Assembly: GCF_018882415.1 (NCBI RefSeq)
Contig: NZ_JACVOL010000001.1
Span: 310,001-374,000 of the forward strand
Length of the DNA: 64,000 nucleotides
From: Polynucleobacter sp. 86C-FISCH
GTDB taxonomy: Bacteria; Pseudomonadota; Gammaproteobacteria; Burkholderiales; Burkholderiaceae
Direction: 5' to 3'
The notes beneath the pieces were generated by a model. The model was not told the origin of the DNA. It made no database searches and saw nothing but the letters and a program-made list of their open reading frames with translations. Of the stretch, positions 18,445-26,280 are shown in pieces (positions within the stretch are counted from its first letter, which is position 1; each line of letters starts with the position of its first letter). A program made the translations under genes and the position numbers.

Positions 18445-18467
18445 TATAATGCGCGGGGTGTTCACCC
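18445..18467 (-). promoter_or_regulatory. ICE promoter-operator copy 2, before trbJ
   Basis: Minus-strand GGGTGAACACCCCGCGCATTATAGG. It overlaps the trbE stop codon (TGA is part of GGGTGAAC) and lies 26 bp before trbJ, so trbJ-trbL can be transcribed apart from trbE. Confidence 0.75.
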
Positions 18468-20945
18468 TGCTTCTGTTATGGCACTGGCGGCAAAGCATTC
18501 CTTCCACCGGGTTGCGGCACTGGCCTGTCCCCGCTCTACAAGCCATTGCTCCGGCCAACTAACCCCGCATTGATTCTGAAGTTCACGAACCCGCAAAATA
18601 TCCTCTTTGCCGGCTGATCCAATAAAGGCTAAATCAACACCGGAAAGACCTAATTCAAATAATCGACGACCGTTAGGCTGCAGTATGTAGTACTGCCGTT
18701 TTCGAACAGCTTGAGACAAAATTTGGATTTGCCGAGCATTTAACCCCATGCGCTCATAAAAGGGCCTACTGTTATCTGTCATTGCCTCGGGATTTGGCAA
18801 TAAGATTTTTGTGGGGCAGCTTTCGTAAATAACATCAGCAATTCCCGAGCTATCAAGATCACTCAAACTTTGTGTAGCAAAAACTACTGCCACGTTTGCT
18901 TTACGTAGGACCTTTAACCACTCTTTTATCTTCGCTCTAAATACCGGATGGCTAAGCATAATCCACGCCTCATCGAGCACTAGCACTGTTGGGCGACCTT
19001 TAAAACGCTGCTCAAGTCGATGAAAAAGATAAGTTAACACCGGAAGAACTAGCTTATCCCCCTTTCCTAGCAGATGCTCCATTTCAAATACTTGAAATGG
19101 ATTGCTACCTAAACTGTCAGATTCCGAATCCAAAAGCGAGCCAGCCATTCCCGAAAGTGTGTATGCATGCAATGCATCACGAAGTGTTTGATCCTGTAGG
19201 GTAAGCAAGTAATTTGATAAAGTCCGCTGGTGCATCCGATCGGTCGACTGACCAAGCTGCACAATAGATCTGAAAATCTCCTTACGGCGCTCCGGAGTGA
19301 TAACAACGCCCTGAAGCTCTGCGCACGATTCAATCCATTCGGCTGCCCATGCCTGCTCAGCCGGCTCATCAACTCGGCCCAATGGACAAAAATTGAGGTC
19401 TGGACCTTCACCTGCAATATCGTAATGCTCTCCGTTTGCAGCGTTGACGAGCGGGTACAGAGAATACCCTTTATCAAACGCAAAAACTTGCGCATTTGGA
19501 TAACGAAAATGTTGCGCTACCACCAAGCCAATTAAGGTTGATTTACCAGATCCTGTAGGACCAATAATGGCCGTATGCCCTAAATCCCCATCATGCAAAC
19601 AAACCCGAAAAGGCGTGTGCCCATCGGTCTTTGCATAAAAGAGCGGTGGACTATTTTCTGGATAAAACGGGCAAGGATTTTTATCAGGACCCGCCCACAA
19701 CGCAGTAGTTGGAAGAAGATGTGCGAGGTTAAGTGTATGTATTAACGGCCTGCGCACATTTGCAGTCGTGTTTCCAGGCATAGATCCAACAATAGCTTCA
19801 ACGGAATTCACATCTTCAATCCTCGCTGAGAAACCTTTGTTGTTGATTAACCTAACGACTTCCCTTGATATTTCATCAAGCTTTTGAGGATCTTCATTTG
19901 CCAAAAAAATAACGCTTGTGTAATAACCAAACAAGACTTGCCCAGACGAGGCCTCAGCCATGGCTTGCACCGCATCCATTGACATTCGATCAGCATCTGT
20001 ATTGATATGAGTTGCTTGGCCGCCAGAGTTTTCCCGCAAGATATTCATCATGCTTTTTCTTTTTTGAGCCCACTTGCTTCGGTACTTACCAAGAACCCTA
20101 TCGGCTTGCGCCTGGTCAAGGTAAATAAAGCGGTTGCTCCAGCGATAAGTAATGGGGAGCCGCGATAAGAAATCTAAAATTCCAGGACTACTTTGACCAG
20201 GAAAGCCGGTAATTGCAATTGCAGCTACAAAACGTCTATCAATTCGCGGTACGAACCCAGTTACCAAGTCGTGATGCCCAATTACTGAATCAAGGTACAT
20301 CGGTATTTGAGGAAGATGCATAGGTACAAAGTCTTCCGCAAAGGCTGCGCACTGCTCTAGATGCCCCAGTAGCGGGCTGGTTGTTATCCCGGTGGCATCG
20401 TCAGTTGTGTCGAGCATTCGGTCAATACGTAAAAGATGGCTTAGTCGACCCTCAATAACATCAATCTGCTCTTTAAAACGTTCTAGGTTTCGAGTAGCTG
20501 TCCCAGCACTCCTTCCATCTACAAACAAAGCAGCTGCCTTATTTGCGCTATCGGGTATAGGCCACCAGGTGACAGTTAATATAAATCTACTGGAATAACC
20601 AGCCGCGGCTCCCGAGTATGAAAGACGCCTTACATCGTCCATGAGCATAGTAGTTGGGTCCGGGAAAGCCCCTTCGGGGGCGTAGCCAGGCGATGGGCTT
20701 CGAACAGCATCGCAGTGTATTACCCATCCATCACCCAATTTGAGAGCACTGTTAATTTGTGCTGACATAGATAGCAGCTCGGATTTAGTAGATGAATCAA
20801 GATCTGGCCCATGGTATTCCCAGCCAGCAATAAGGCCGCCACTTTTAGTCAAAACAATACCGTTATCGACCAATGCCGCCCAAGGCAAAAGGTCAGGGTA
20901 GCTGAGTAGGTTGGTACGAAAATCCTTTAACCCAAAACCGCTCAT
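18462..20945 (-). CDS. trbE: Conjugal transfer ATPase TrbE (VirB4-like)
   Basis: An 827-aa hexameric ATPase that powers pilus assembly. The N-terminal CagE/TrbE domain (residues about 1-400) is followed by the P-loop domain with Walker A IIGPTGSGKSTLIG (residue about 467), Walker B VLVLDEAWIML, and VVFATQSLSDLDSS, the usual motif III. Overlaps the trbD stop by 4 nt. Confidence 0.95.
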   Translation of the reverse strand: MSGFGLKDFRTNLLSYPDLLPWAALVDNGIVLTKSGGLIAGWEYHGPDLDSSTKSELLSMSAQINSALKLGDGWVIHCDAVRSPSPGYAPEGAFPDPTTMLMDDVRRLSYSGAAAGYSSRFILTVTWWPIPDSANKAAALFVDGRSAGTATRNLERFKEQIDVIEGRLSHLLRIDRMLDTTDDATGITTSPLLGHLEQCAAFAEDFVPMHLPQIPMYLDSVIGHHDLVTGFVPRIDRRFVAAIAITGFPGQSSPGILDFLSRLPITYRWSNRFIYLDQAQADRVLGKYRSKWAQKRKSMMNILRENSGGQATHINTDADRMSMDAVQAMAEASSGQVLFGYYTSVIFLANEDPQKLDEISREVVRLINNKGFSARIEDVNSVEAIVGSMPGNTTANVRRPLIHTLNLAHLLPTTALWAGPDKNPCPFYPENSPPLFYAKTDGHTPFRVCLHDGDLGHTAIIGPTGSGKSTLIGLVVAQHFRYPNAQVFAFDKGYSLYPLVNAANGEHYDIAGEGPDLNFCPLGRVDEPAEQAWAAEWIESCAELQGVVITPERRKEIFRSIVQLGQSTDRMHQRTLSNYLLTLQDQTLRDALHAYTLSGMAGSLLDSESDSLGSNPFQVFEMEHLLGKGDKLVLPVLTYLFHRLEQRFKGRPTVLVLDEAWIMLSHPVFRAKIKEWLKVLRKANVAVVFATQSLSDLDSSGIADVIYESCPTKILLPNPEAMTDNSRPFYERMGLNARQIQILSQAVRKRQYYILQPNGRRLFELGLSGVDLAFIGSAGKEDILRVRELQNQCGVSWPEQWLVERGQASAATRWKECFAASAITEAG

Positions 20946-21265
20946 TCGACCTCCCTGATTTTTGCGAATGGTGTTGCAGTTGCCGGGTAGTGATGTCGGT
21001 ACCGTAGTGATCTAGGCCCCGTCTTTGATAGCTGCGGATCAAATTGAGCGGCTTTAACCAGGATCCAATGACCTACCAGCCAAAGTGAAATTCCAATTGC
21101 AGCAGCCCAGACTTTTGCTAGTGAAAAGATAAAAATTCCAGCGATGGTTAATAACATTAAAACCAACTCCCTTTCGCCACCCATAAAAAGCAAAGGCCTA
21201 TTAAGTGATTCATGAATAATGCAACCCGGGTCCGACTCTTCTCCCGATCTTTCCTTAGTGCTCAT
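20942..21265 (-). CDS. trbD: Conjugal transfer protein TrbD (VirB3-like)
   Basis: 107 aa with the VirB3 layout: HESLNRPLLFMGGERE, a membrane hairpin (LVLMLLTIAGIFIFSLAKVWAAAIGISLWLVGHW), then a basic tail with YRHHYPATATP. It works with TrbE at the inner membrane. It overlaps the gene before it by 11 nt and trbE by 4 nt. Confidence 0.88.
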   Translation of the reverse strand: MSTKERSGEESDPGCIIHESLNRPLLFMGGERELVLMLLTIAGIFIFSLAKVWAAAIGISLWLVGHWILVKAAQFDPQLSKTGPRSLRYRHHYPATATPFAKIREVE

Positions 21266-21551
21266 GGCTAGCTCCTCTATTTTTTATTAATAAAATCGCC
21301 ACGTGGTTTAGGGCGTCCATAATCTTGTTCTCTGAAAACCCACTTCTTAACAAACGCTCAACGAATTCGCGCGTATAAGCGGGTAATTCCGCTTCAGATA
21401 CTTTTTTTTCAGAGTCCACCTGCAGCCACGAATCCATCTGCCTAATCGTGGCCAGTATTTGATCTTCCGCATATCCCGCAGCCACAAGTTTTTGCAAAAA
21501 AGCTCGCGCCTCTTGTGCAAGTTGATGCAATTCAACAGAGGTCTCTTTCAT
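21255..21551 (-). CDS. Unknown 98-aa helical protein between trbC and trbD
   Basis: Predicted all-helical, with two similar halves: LQKLVAAGYAEDQILATIRQM and VERLLRSGFSENKIMDALNHV share the pattern L-x-x-G-[YF]-[AS]-E-[DN]-[QK]-I. This looks like an internal duplication of a helical hairpin. Start overlaps the trbC stop (TAATG), and its end overlaps trbD, so it is part of the channel operon. No family recognised. Confidence 0.65.
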   Translation of the reverse strand: MKETSVELHQLAQEARAFLQKLVAAGYAEDQILATIRQMDSWLQVDSEKKVSEAELPAYTREFVERLLRSGFSENKIMDALNHVAILLIKNRGASHEH

Positions 21552-21886
21552 TAAATGAGCAAAGCCCCTGTTAACCCAAGGGCCGCCAGAAACTTATTCC
21601 CCAGGATCATGATAGAAACTGCCAATACCAGATAAAGTAACTTCTTTACAACCCCGCTTAGGTCATCACCGCCAAAGGCTAAGGCAAGGCCTGCAGCCAA
21701 AAAACCTAGAGAGCCAACCGCAACCGCTACTGGGCCCGTAAGATTATTTTGGAGTGTTGTTAGAGACGAATCCCATGGCAAGCTGCCAGAACTATTGGCA
21801 TGAGCAAAACCATAAAAACCCATCAACAGCGAAAAAGTGAAAAAAGTTTTAAGTGGTGAATTATTAAATAAGTGCTTAGGGAACAT
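21551..21886 (-). CDS. trbC: Conjugal transfer prepilin TrbC (VirB2-like)
   Basis: 111-aa prepilin. A long signal region (FFTFSLLMGFYGFAHA) precedes two hydrophobic helices (GPVAVAVGSLGFLAAGLALAF and LLYLVLAVSIMILGNKFLAAL) with the central GGDDLSGVVKK loop of TrbC/VirB2 pilins. ATG at 21886 has GGAG 8 nt upstream; an earlier ATG would destroy that spacing. In RP4 the pilin is cyclised by TraF, and a TraF homologue is encoded next to it here. Confidence 0.88.
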   Translation of the reverse strand: MFPKHLFNNSPLKTFFTFSLLMGFYGFAHANSSGSLPWDSSLTTLQNNLTGPVAVAVGSLGFLAAGLALAFGGDDLSGVVKKLLYLVLAVSIMILGNKFLAALGLTGALLI

Positions 21887-21925
21887 GCTTTTCTCCATTA
21901 AGGTTAGTGAGGAAGAGTCCTCATA

Positions 21926-21951
21926 CCCTTAATGCGCAGGGCGTTCACCCC
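21926..21951 (-). promoter_or_regulatory. ICE promoter-operator copy 3, before trbC
   Basis: Minus-strand GGGGTGAACGCCCTGCGCATTAAGG, then TATGAG as possible -10 at 17 bp from GTGAAC. It lies between traF and trbC, so trbC-D-E start here. Confidence 0.75.
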
Positions 21952-21952
21952 A

Positions 21953-22501
21953 CTAAAGCAGCTTTACAGCAGTGCCTTGTATTGTTTCTATCGATATCGG
22001 GCCAAAGTAACGCGAATCAAAACTATGTTTTGCCAAACTTCGCATATGGCCAGAGCCGAAAACCCAATACATCCCTTCAGGCAGGGTCTGCTGATACCCC
22101 ATACAAGATAACCCAGTAGCGGCGCTGCAAGTAGTTTGATTTATCAATACTCCATTAACCACAACGCCGGCTGCTAGCACTTGGACATGATCCCCAGGCA
22201 CTGCGATGATTTCTTTTAAAAAGGGCAGCGCTCCGGAAGAACAGGAGTCGCCCTTGGGCAAATTAACCTCTTTTGGCAATATTTCTTTTGGAAGACAAAA
22301 AATCACTTGATCCCCTCGCTGGAATTTTTCGGGGCCTGAGTGAATCTTATAGACGCCAAGAGGCATACTTCTAGTGAAGTTAATACGGTACCCCTGGTTA
22401 TAGGCCAACTGCAAGAAGATATAAAAAGAAACTAGTAATAGCGATGGAAATCCGAGATAGAGAAAGAATCGCCGCCCCAACAAGAGTTTGTTGGCAAGCA
22501 T
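21953..22501 (-). CDS. traF: TraF-like conjugal transfer signal peptidase (S26)
   Basis: 182-aa membrane peptidase of the RP4 TraF type, which cuts and cyclises the TrbC pilin. One N-terminal membrane helix, then the nucleophile Ser45 in FTRSMPLGVYKI and the general-base Lys96 in FLKEIIAVPGD, and a C-terminal SFDSRYFGPI box. ATG at 22501 follows the traG stop by one base; a longer in-frame start within traG cannot be ruled out. The Ser/Lys pair is intact. Confidence 0.88.
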   Translation of the reverse strand: MLANKLLLGRRFFLYLGFPSLLLVSFYIFLQLAYNQGYRINFTRSMPLGVYKIHSGPEKFQRGDQVIFCLPKEILPKEVNLPKGDSCSSGALPFLKEIIAVPGDHVQVLAAGVVVNGVLINQTTCSAATGLSCMGYQQTLPEGMYWVFGSGHMRSLAKHSFDSRYFGPISIETIQGTAVKLL

Positions 22502-22502
22502 T

Positions 22503-24437
22503 TTATTGCCGGCCGGTGTTATCAGCAGCGCCAAGCTTTACGCGAGCAACAAAATTAGCATCTTGGTAGTACTTAATCTTTTGACAATAAATTGGTGCAT
22601 TGCCGGCAACAAAAACAATCTCATCAGACTCGGGAAGGCGAGTACACTCGTCCGCCGTTAACAGTGGCCTTTGCACAATCTGCTCGCTCGTGTTGACCTG
22701 CCCCAGCATCATCGATAACCGATTACCTGAATACTGCCTCTGCGAATGACTTACAGTGGCTTGGCCCGCCATCTTTGAGAGCACCTCTGCGGTCTCGATT
22801 TTGTTTGGTGCATAGGCAATCCGAATATGGCAGTTACTAATAATGGATTCATCTTTGCCATAAGCTGCGTTCAGTTGACTTAAATCCTGAACAATTAACA
22901 AGGCTTTAAGACCATAGCCCGCTATGAAGGCTAGAGCCTCTTGGAAAATATCTAACTTACCAAGGCTTGGGAACTCATCAATTAAAAGCAGGAGCTTATG
23001 TGGAAACTTACTCTTACCTGAGCCATCCGCATTAAATTCCATACCCTCCGTTAATCGCCTCACCACTTGATTGATTACCAGGCGCAATAAAGGTTTAAGA
23101 CGATCTTTATCGCTAGGCGGGACCACTAAATACAAGGAAGTTTTAGGGTACTGGGGGATGCCATCTACTACGGCACCACCCATCAATGACTCCAATGAAA
23201 AATCAGAGAAGCGGGTATTGTCTGCAACAATCGGATCGCGATAAAGAGATAAAAAGGATAGCGCAGTGGAGAGAACGCCGGAGGCTTCATTAGGCGCTTT
23301 ATTGAGATATGACTGAGTAGCCTGAGCTACAGCACCCCACCCCACCTTGTAAAACTCTGTAGTGGATTCATCTTCTAGCTTTTGATTGGCAGTGTCCCGA
23401 ATATAGGTCATCACCGCAGCGGTGCCCTCTTCAATCTTCTCTGAGCGCTGCTCCTTGTCCATGGCCGCATTAAATTCTTTGGCCATGTCATCTGCGATTT
23501 TTCGAATAGGGCCACCATCAGACAGAATTGCTTGAACCGTTTGAAGACATCGATTAGGGTTATTTTTGGGGTAATAAAGCAGGATAAATAAAAGAACTCC
23601 GGTCATCAAATCAAAACCTGTTTTTGCCCAGTGATCATTAAGACCCTTACCATCTGGATCCACAATCATGGTGCTGATGTTTTGAACATCCTTGACTAAA
23701 TTTCCATCCATCCGAATTTCATCTAATGGATTGAACCGCGCCGAACCTGGGTCAGTTGGATCAAACTTAATTACACGCTGACCTAGTATTTTTTGGCGGA
23801 AACCAGAAGTTAACGCCCAGTTCTCCCCCTTGATGTCATGGACTACCACCGACTCATCCCAGCTTAAGAGGGTTGGAATCACAATACCAACACCTTTACC
23901 AGATCGGGTAGGAGCAAATACCATCATGTGCTCTGGACCCTTGTGTCGTAGATAAGCAATCTTTCCCTTACTTTCAAACGCTCCAAACAAAACCCCACCT
24001 TTGTTTTTCTCTGAAGCAAGCACCCCTGCAGCTTTTGCTTCATCAGGGCTGGCCCAGTGGGCAGAGCCGTGCAGATCATTCTTCTTATTTTTTTGTCTTT
24101 TTGATCGGCGGTAGGAAACCATTAATGGCAAAACCAAAGAAGCAACCCCGCCAGCAGCCAAAATTAATTGCGCGTTTATTAGCACGCTTCTTACAAAGGG
24201 TCCAAATTTAGGGTTATTTAAATTCCACATCCATATCAGCACGTCGAAAGGAAAATAAATTGATGCCATAATCGGCGCACCCAAATGAGGATCATAAGCA
24301 AATGCGTTCGCTACATATTGCGTCGCGGCGCTGCAGCTTAAAACAACAATCATGGCGAAAGTGATGATTGGCGCCATCGAAAAACTTGACACGTCATGTC
24401 TGGCATCGGGAATGTTGTAAAGACTATTAGTGGTCAT
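22503..24437 (-). CDS. traG: Coupling protein TraG (VirD4-like)
   Basis: 644-aa type IV coupling protein that delivers the relaxosome to the channel. Two N-terminal membrane regions (APIITFAMIVVLSCSAA and ILAAGGVASLVLPLMV), DLHGSAHWASPDEA, Walker A FAPTRSGKGVG at about residue 179, Walker B LLLIDEFPSLGKL, and the late motif ALLIVQDLSQL. An AAGGA ribosome binding site precedes ATG 24437. Confidence 0.95.
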   Translation of the reverse strand: MTTNSLYNIPDARHDVSSFSMAPIITFAMIVVLSCSAATQYVANAFAYDPHLGAPIMASIYFPFDVLIWMWNLNNPKFGPFVRSVLINAQLILAAGGVASLVLPLMVSYRRSKRQKNKKNDLHGSAHWASPDEAKAAGVLASEKNKGGVLFGAFESKGKIAYLRHKGPEHMMVFAPTRSGKGVGIVIPTLLSWDESVVVHDIKGENWALTSGFRQKILGQRVIKFDPTDPGSARFNPLDEIRMDGNLVKDVQNISTMIVDPDGKGLNDHWAKTGFDLMTGVLLFILLYYPKNNPNRCLQTVQAILSDGGPIRKIADDMAKEFNAAMDKEQRSEKIEEGTAAVMTYIRDTANQKLEDESTTEFYKVGWGAVAQATQSYLNKAPNEASGVLSTALSFLSLYRDPIVADNTRFSDFSLESLMGGAVVDGIPQYPKTSLYLVVPPSDKDRLKPLLRLVINQVVRRLTEGMEFNADGSGKSKFPHKLLLLIDEFPSLGKLDIFQEALAFIAGYGLKALLIVQDLSQLNAAYGKDESIISNCHIRIAYAPNKIETAEVLSKMAGQATVSHSQRQYSGNRLSMMLGQVNTSEQIVQRPLLTADECTRLPESDEIVFVAGNAPIYCQKIKYYQDANFVARVKLGAADNTGRQ

Positions 24438-24480
24438 GCGCGATCCTTAATTGGGAATATTGCTTGAATCAAAGAAGGCC

Positions 24481-24930
24481 TTAGTTAATTTCAGGCCCTT
24501 GCTTCGTCTTATTTTTTGACTTGTTTTGATTTTGAATGGGCAACTCATTAACTGGTGACCGCACCACGGATGAGGACGTAAAGCTTCTTACCGCCTGCTC
24601 AGGTTCGTTGCCAACCCTCTCAATAGAAGGAGTAGTAGACTTGCGTGAATCAAATCGCAAAATTTCATTTATTTTATTTTGAAGTGATTTAAGCGCTGCT
24701 TCACCTAACTCTGTAAGCTGACCATCAGGAGTGGCCAAACCTCTATCTGGATGTGCGAGCATATCGATCTGAATAGGCTGCGCCACACCCTTTTGGGTAT
24801 CAATAAGAGCCTTGCCGCCAGAGTTCGGATAGTCTTGAATTAACTTGGATAAAGCAGCTTCAACCCGCATATGTTTTTGACTGGCATCGCCATCATCATT
24901 TGAGTATTCGGGGGTTAATTTATCATTCAT
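24481..24930 (-). CDS. Unknown hydrophilic protein before traG
   Basis: 149 aa, soluble, with a helical first half (MRVEAALSKLIQDYPNSGG) and a disordered Ser/Asn/Lys-rich tail ending in QNQNKSKNKTKQGPEIN. It sits in the trbB-traG unit with 43 nt to traG. The sequence at about 24934-24957 resembles a decayed copy of the ICE promoter element. No family recognised. Confidence 0.6.
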   Translation of the reverse strand: MNDKLTPEYSNDDGDASQKHMRVEAALSKLIQDYPNSGGKALIDTQKGVAQPIQIDMLAHPDRGLATPDGQLTELGEAALKSLQNKINEILRFDSRKSTTPSIERVGNEPEQAVRSFTSSSVVRSPVNELPIQNQNKSKNKTKQGPEIN

Positions 24931-24963
24931 ATATATGCGCTAAATAGCGACGTTCTTTTAAAA

Positions 24964-25269
24964 TCAGTCAATGCCAATATCACCAAATAAACTCTCAAGT
25001 TTGGCGAACCCAAGAGTGGTTTCTATTTCGGGCAGCTCTTCTGATGGCTGCAACCTTCTTAATGTCTGCTCAATTTCGAATTGATTTAGGTAGTGAATAG
25101 AGCCATCAACTACTAATGCATAAATTCCGCTATTAATTACTTGAATCAATGACCCTGTGCCCAATGAATTTGAATGAAGTGACCCAATAAATCGGCAGCC
25201 AGGAGGAAGTTTTTGGGGGCAATCAGCCCCCAAGTCAACAACATATAAATTAGATGAGGCTGGTGACAT
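24964..25269 (-). CDS. Unknown 101-aa protein overlapping trbB
   Basis: Starts at ATG 25269 (MSPASSNLYVVDLG) inside the end of trbB in another frame, with GGGG about 6 nt upstream. The pattern of short strands (LYVVDLG, GCRFIGSL, GSLIQVINSGIYALVVDGSIHYL) suggests a small beta-rich protein. Translational overlap with trbB shows it belongs to the transfer operon. No family recognised. Confidence 0.6.
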   Translation of the reverse strand: MSPASSNLYVVDLGADCPQKLPPGCRFIGSLHSNSLGTGSLIQVINSGIYALVVDGSIHYLNQFEIEQTLRRLQPSEELPEIETTLGFAKLESLFGDIGID

Positions 25270-26203
25270 CGAAACCCCCAGCTTGCGTCCAGCCATTGAC
25301 GCGAACAATCTCATCAACCACTCGACCAGTAGCGGTGCGTTTAATTGAAACTACCAAATTAACGGCTTCAGCAATAAGCTCAGACTGGGGTTGAGGCGTG
25401 ACTTCAGCAATAAGTTGTCCAACGCGAATGAGCGCTGCCCTTGCATCATTAGCATGAACAGTGCCAACACCACCAGGGTGCCCAGTATTCCATGCCTTAA
25501 GCAATGCAAGCGCACTACCATCTCGAACCTCTCCAACAATAATTCGATCCGGTCTAAGACGCATTGTTGCGCGCAATAATCTTGTCATATCAGTGTTATC
25601 GCTTGTGCGAAGAAAAACCGTATTAGGTGCATTCACTTGAAGCTCACGAGTGTCTTCAATAACAACAATGCGATGTTGCGAACTTACCTTGGCGACCGCA
25701 TCAATAATCGCGTTAGCTAGAGTAGTTTTACCAGTACCAGTACCGCCAATTACCAAAATATTTGAGCGGTCTTTAGCGGCCTCTTCAATAATGCCTTTTT
25801 GACTTTCACTCATTATTCCTTTAGAAACATAATCATCCAAAGTAAAAACTAGGAGCGCTTTTTTTCGTAAAGCAAAAGATGTTTGAGCGACTAATGGTGG
25901 AATCAAAGCCTCGAATCGACTGCCATCTAAAGGCAACTCACATTCCAAAATTGGGGCTTCTGGTGTAACTACAGTCTCCAACATTCCAGCCACAGTATTT
26001 ACTATTTGTTTACTTTGAATGGGGCTCATGTCGCAGATGTGTTCCATCTCGCCACCCAACCTGTCAATCCAGACTTTACCGTCTGGGTTAAGCATAATCT
26101 CAATTACCTTAGGATCCGCTAGGTAGCGCAACATATCCTCGCCAAGTGCCCGGCGCAATGCCTCCATTTGCCGATCTTTGACCTGCTGATTAGATGTACT
26201 CAA
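25250..26203 (-). CDS. trbB: Conjugal transfer ATPase TrbB (VirB11-like)
   Basis: 317-aa hexameric traffic ATPase. Seen: LADPKVIEIMLNPDGKVWIDRLGG N-terminal domain, Walker A GGTGTGKTTLANA, the Asp box VVIEDTRELQ, Walker B LRPDRIIVGEVRDG and the His box GHPGGVGTVHANDA. Translation most likely starts at TTG 26203 (STSNQQVKDRQ), which has GGAG 6 nt upstream; the GTG further up lies in the promoter-operator. Confidence 0.93.
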   Translation of the reverse strand: MSTSNQQVKDRQMEALRRALGEDMLRYLADPKVIEIMLNPDGKVWIDRLGGEMEHICDMSPIQSKQIVNTVAGMLETVVTPEAPILECELPLDGSRFEALIPPLVAQTSFALRKKALLVFTLDDYVSKGIMSESQKGIIEEAAKDRSNILVIGGTGTGKTTLANAIIDAVAKVSSQHRIVVIEDTRELQVNAPNTVFLRTSDNTDMTRLLRATMRLRPDRIIVGEVRDGSALALLKAWNTGHPGGVGTVHANDARAALIRVGQLIAEVTPQPQSELIAEAVNLVVSIKRTATGRVVDEIVRVNGWTQAGGFDVTSLI

Positions 26204-26244
26204 GAACGCTCCATGTCGATAGTTACAGCTAATGGCTGCAATAT

Positions 26245-26267
26245 CCTTAATGCGCAGGGCGTTCACC
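26245..26267 (-). promoter_or_regulatory. ICE promoter-operator copy 4, before trbB
   Basis: Minus-strand GGTGAACGCCCTGCGCATTAAGGA, with TATTGC at the -10 position. The palindrome's outer G/C pairs are reduced (GGTG rather than GGGGTG). Confidence 0.7.
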
Positions 26268-26280
26268 TAAACATGGCCGC

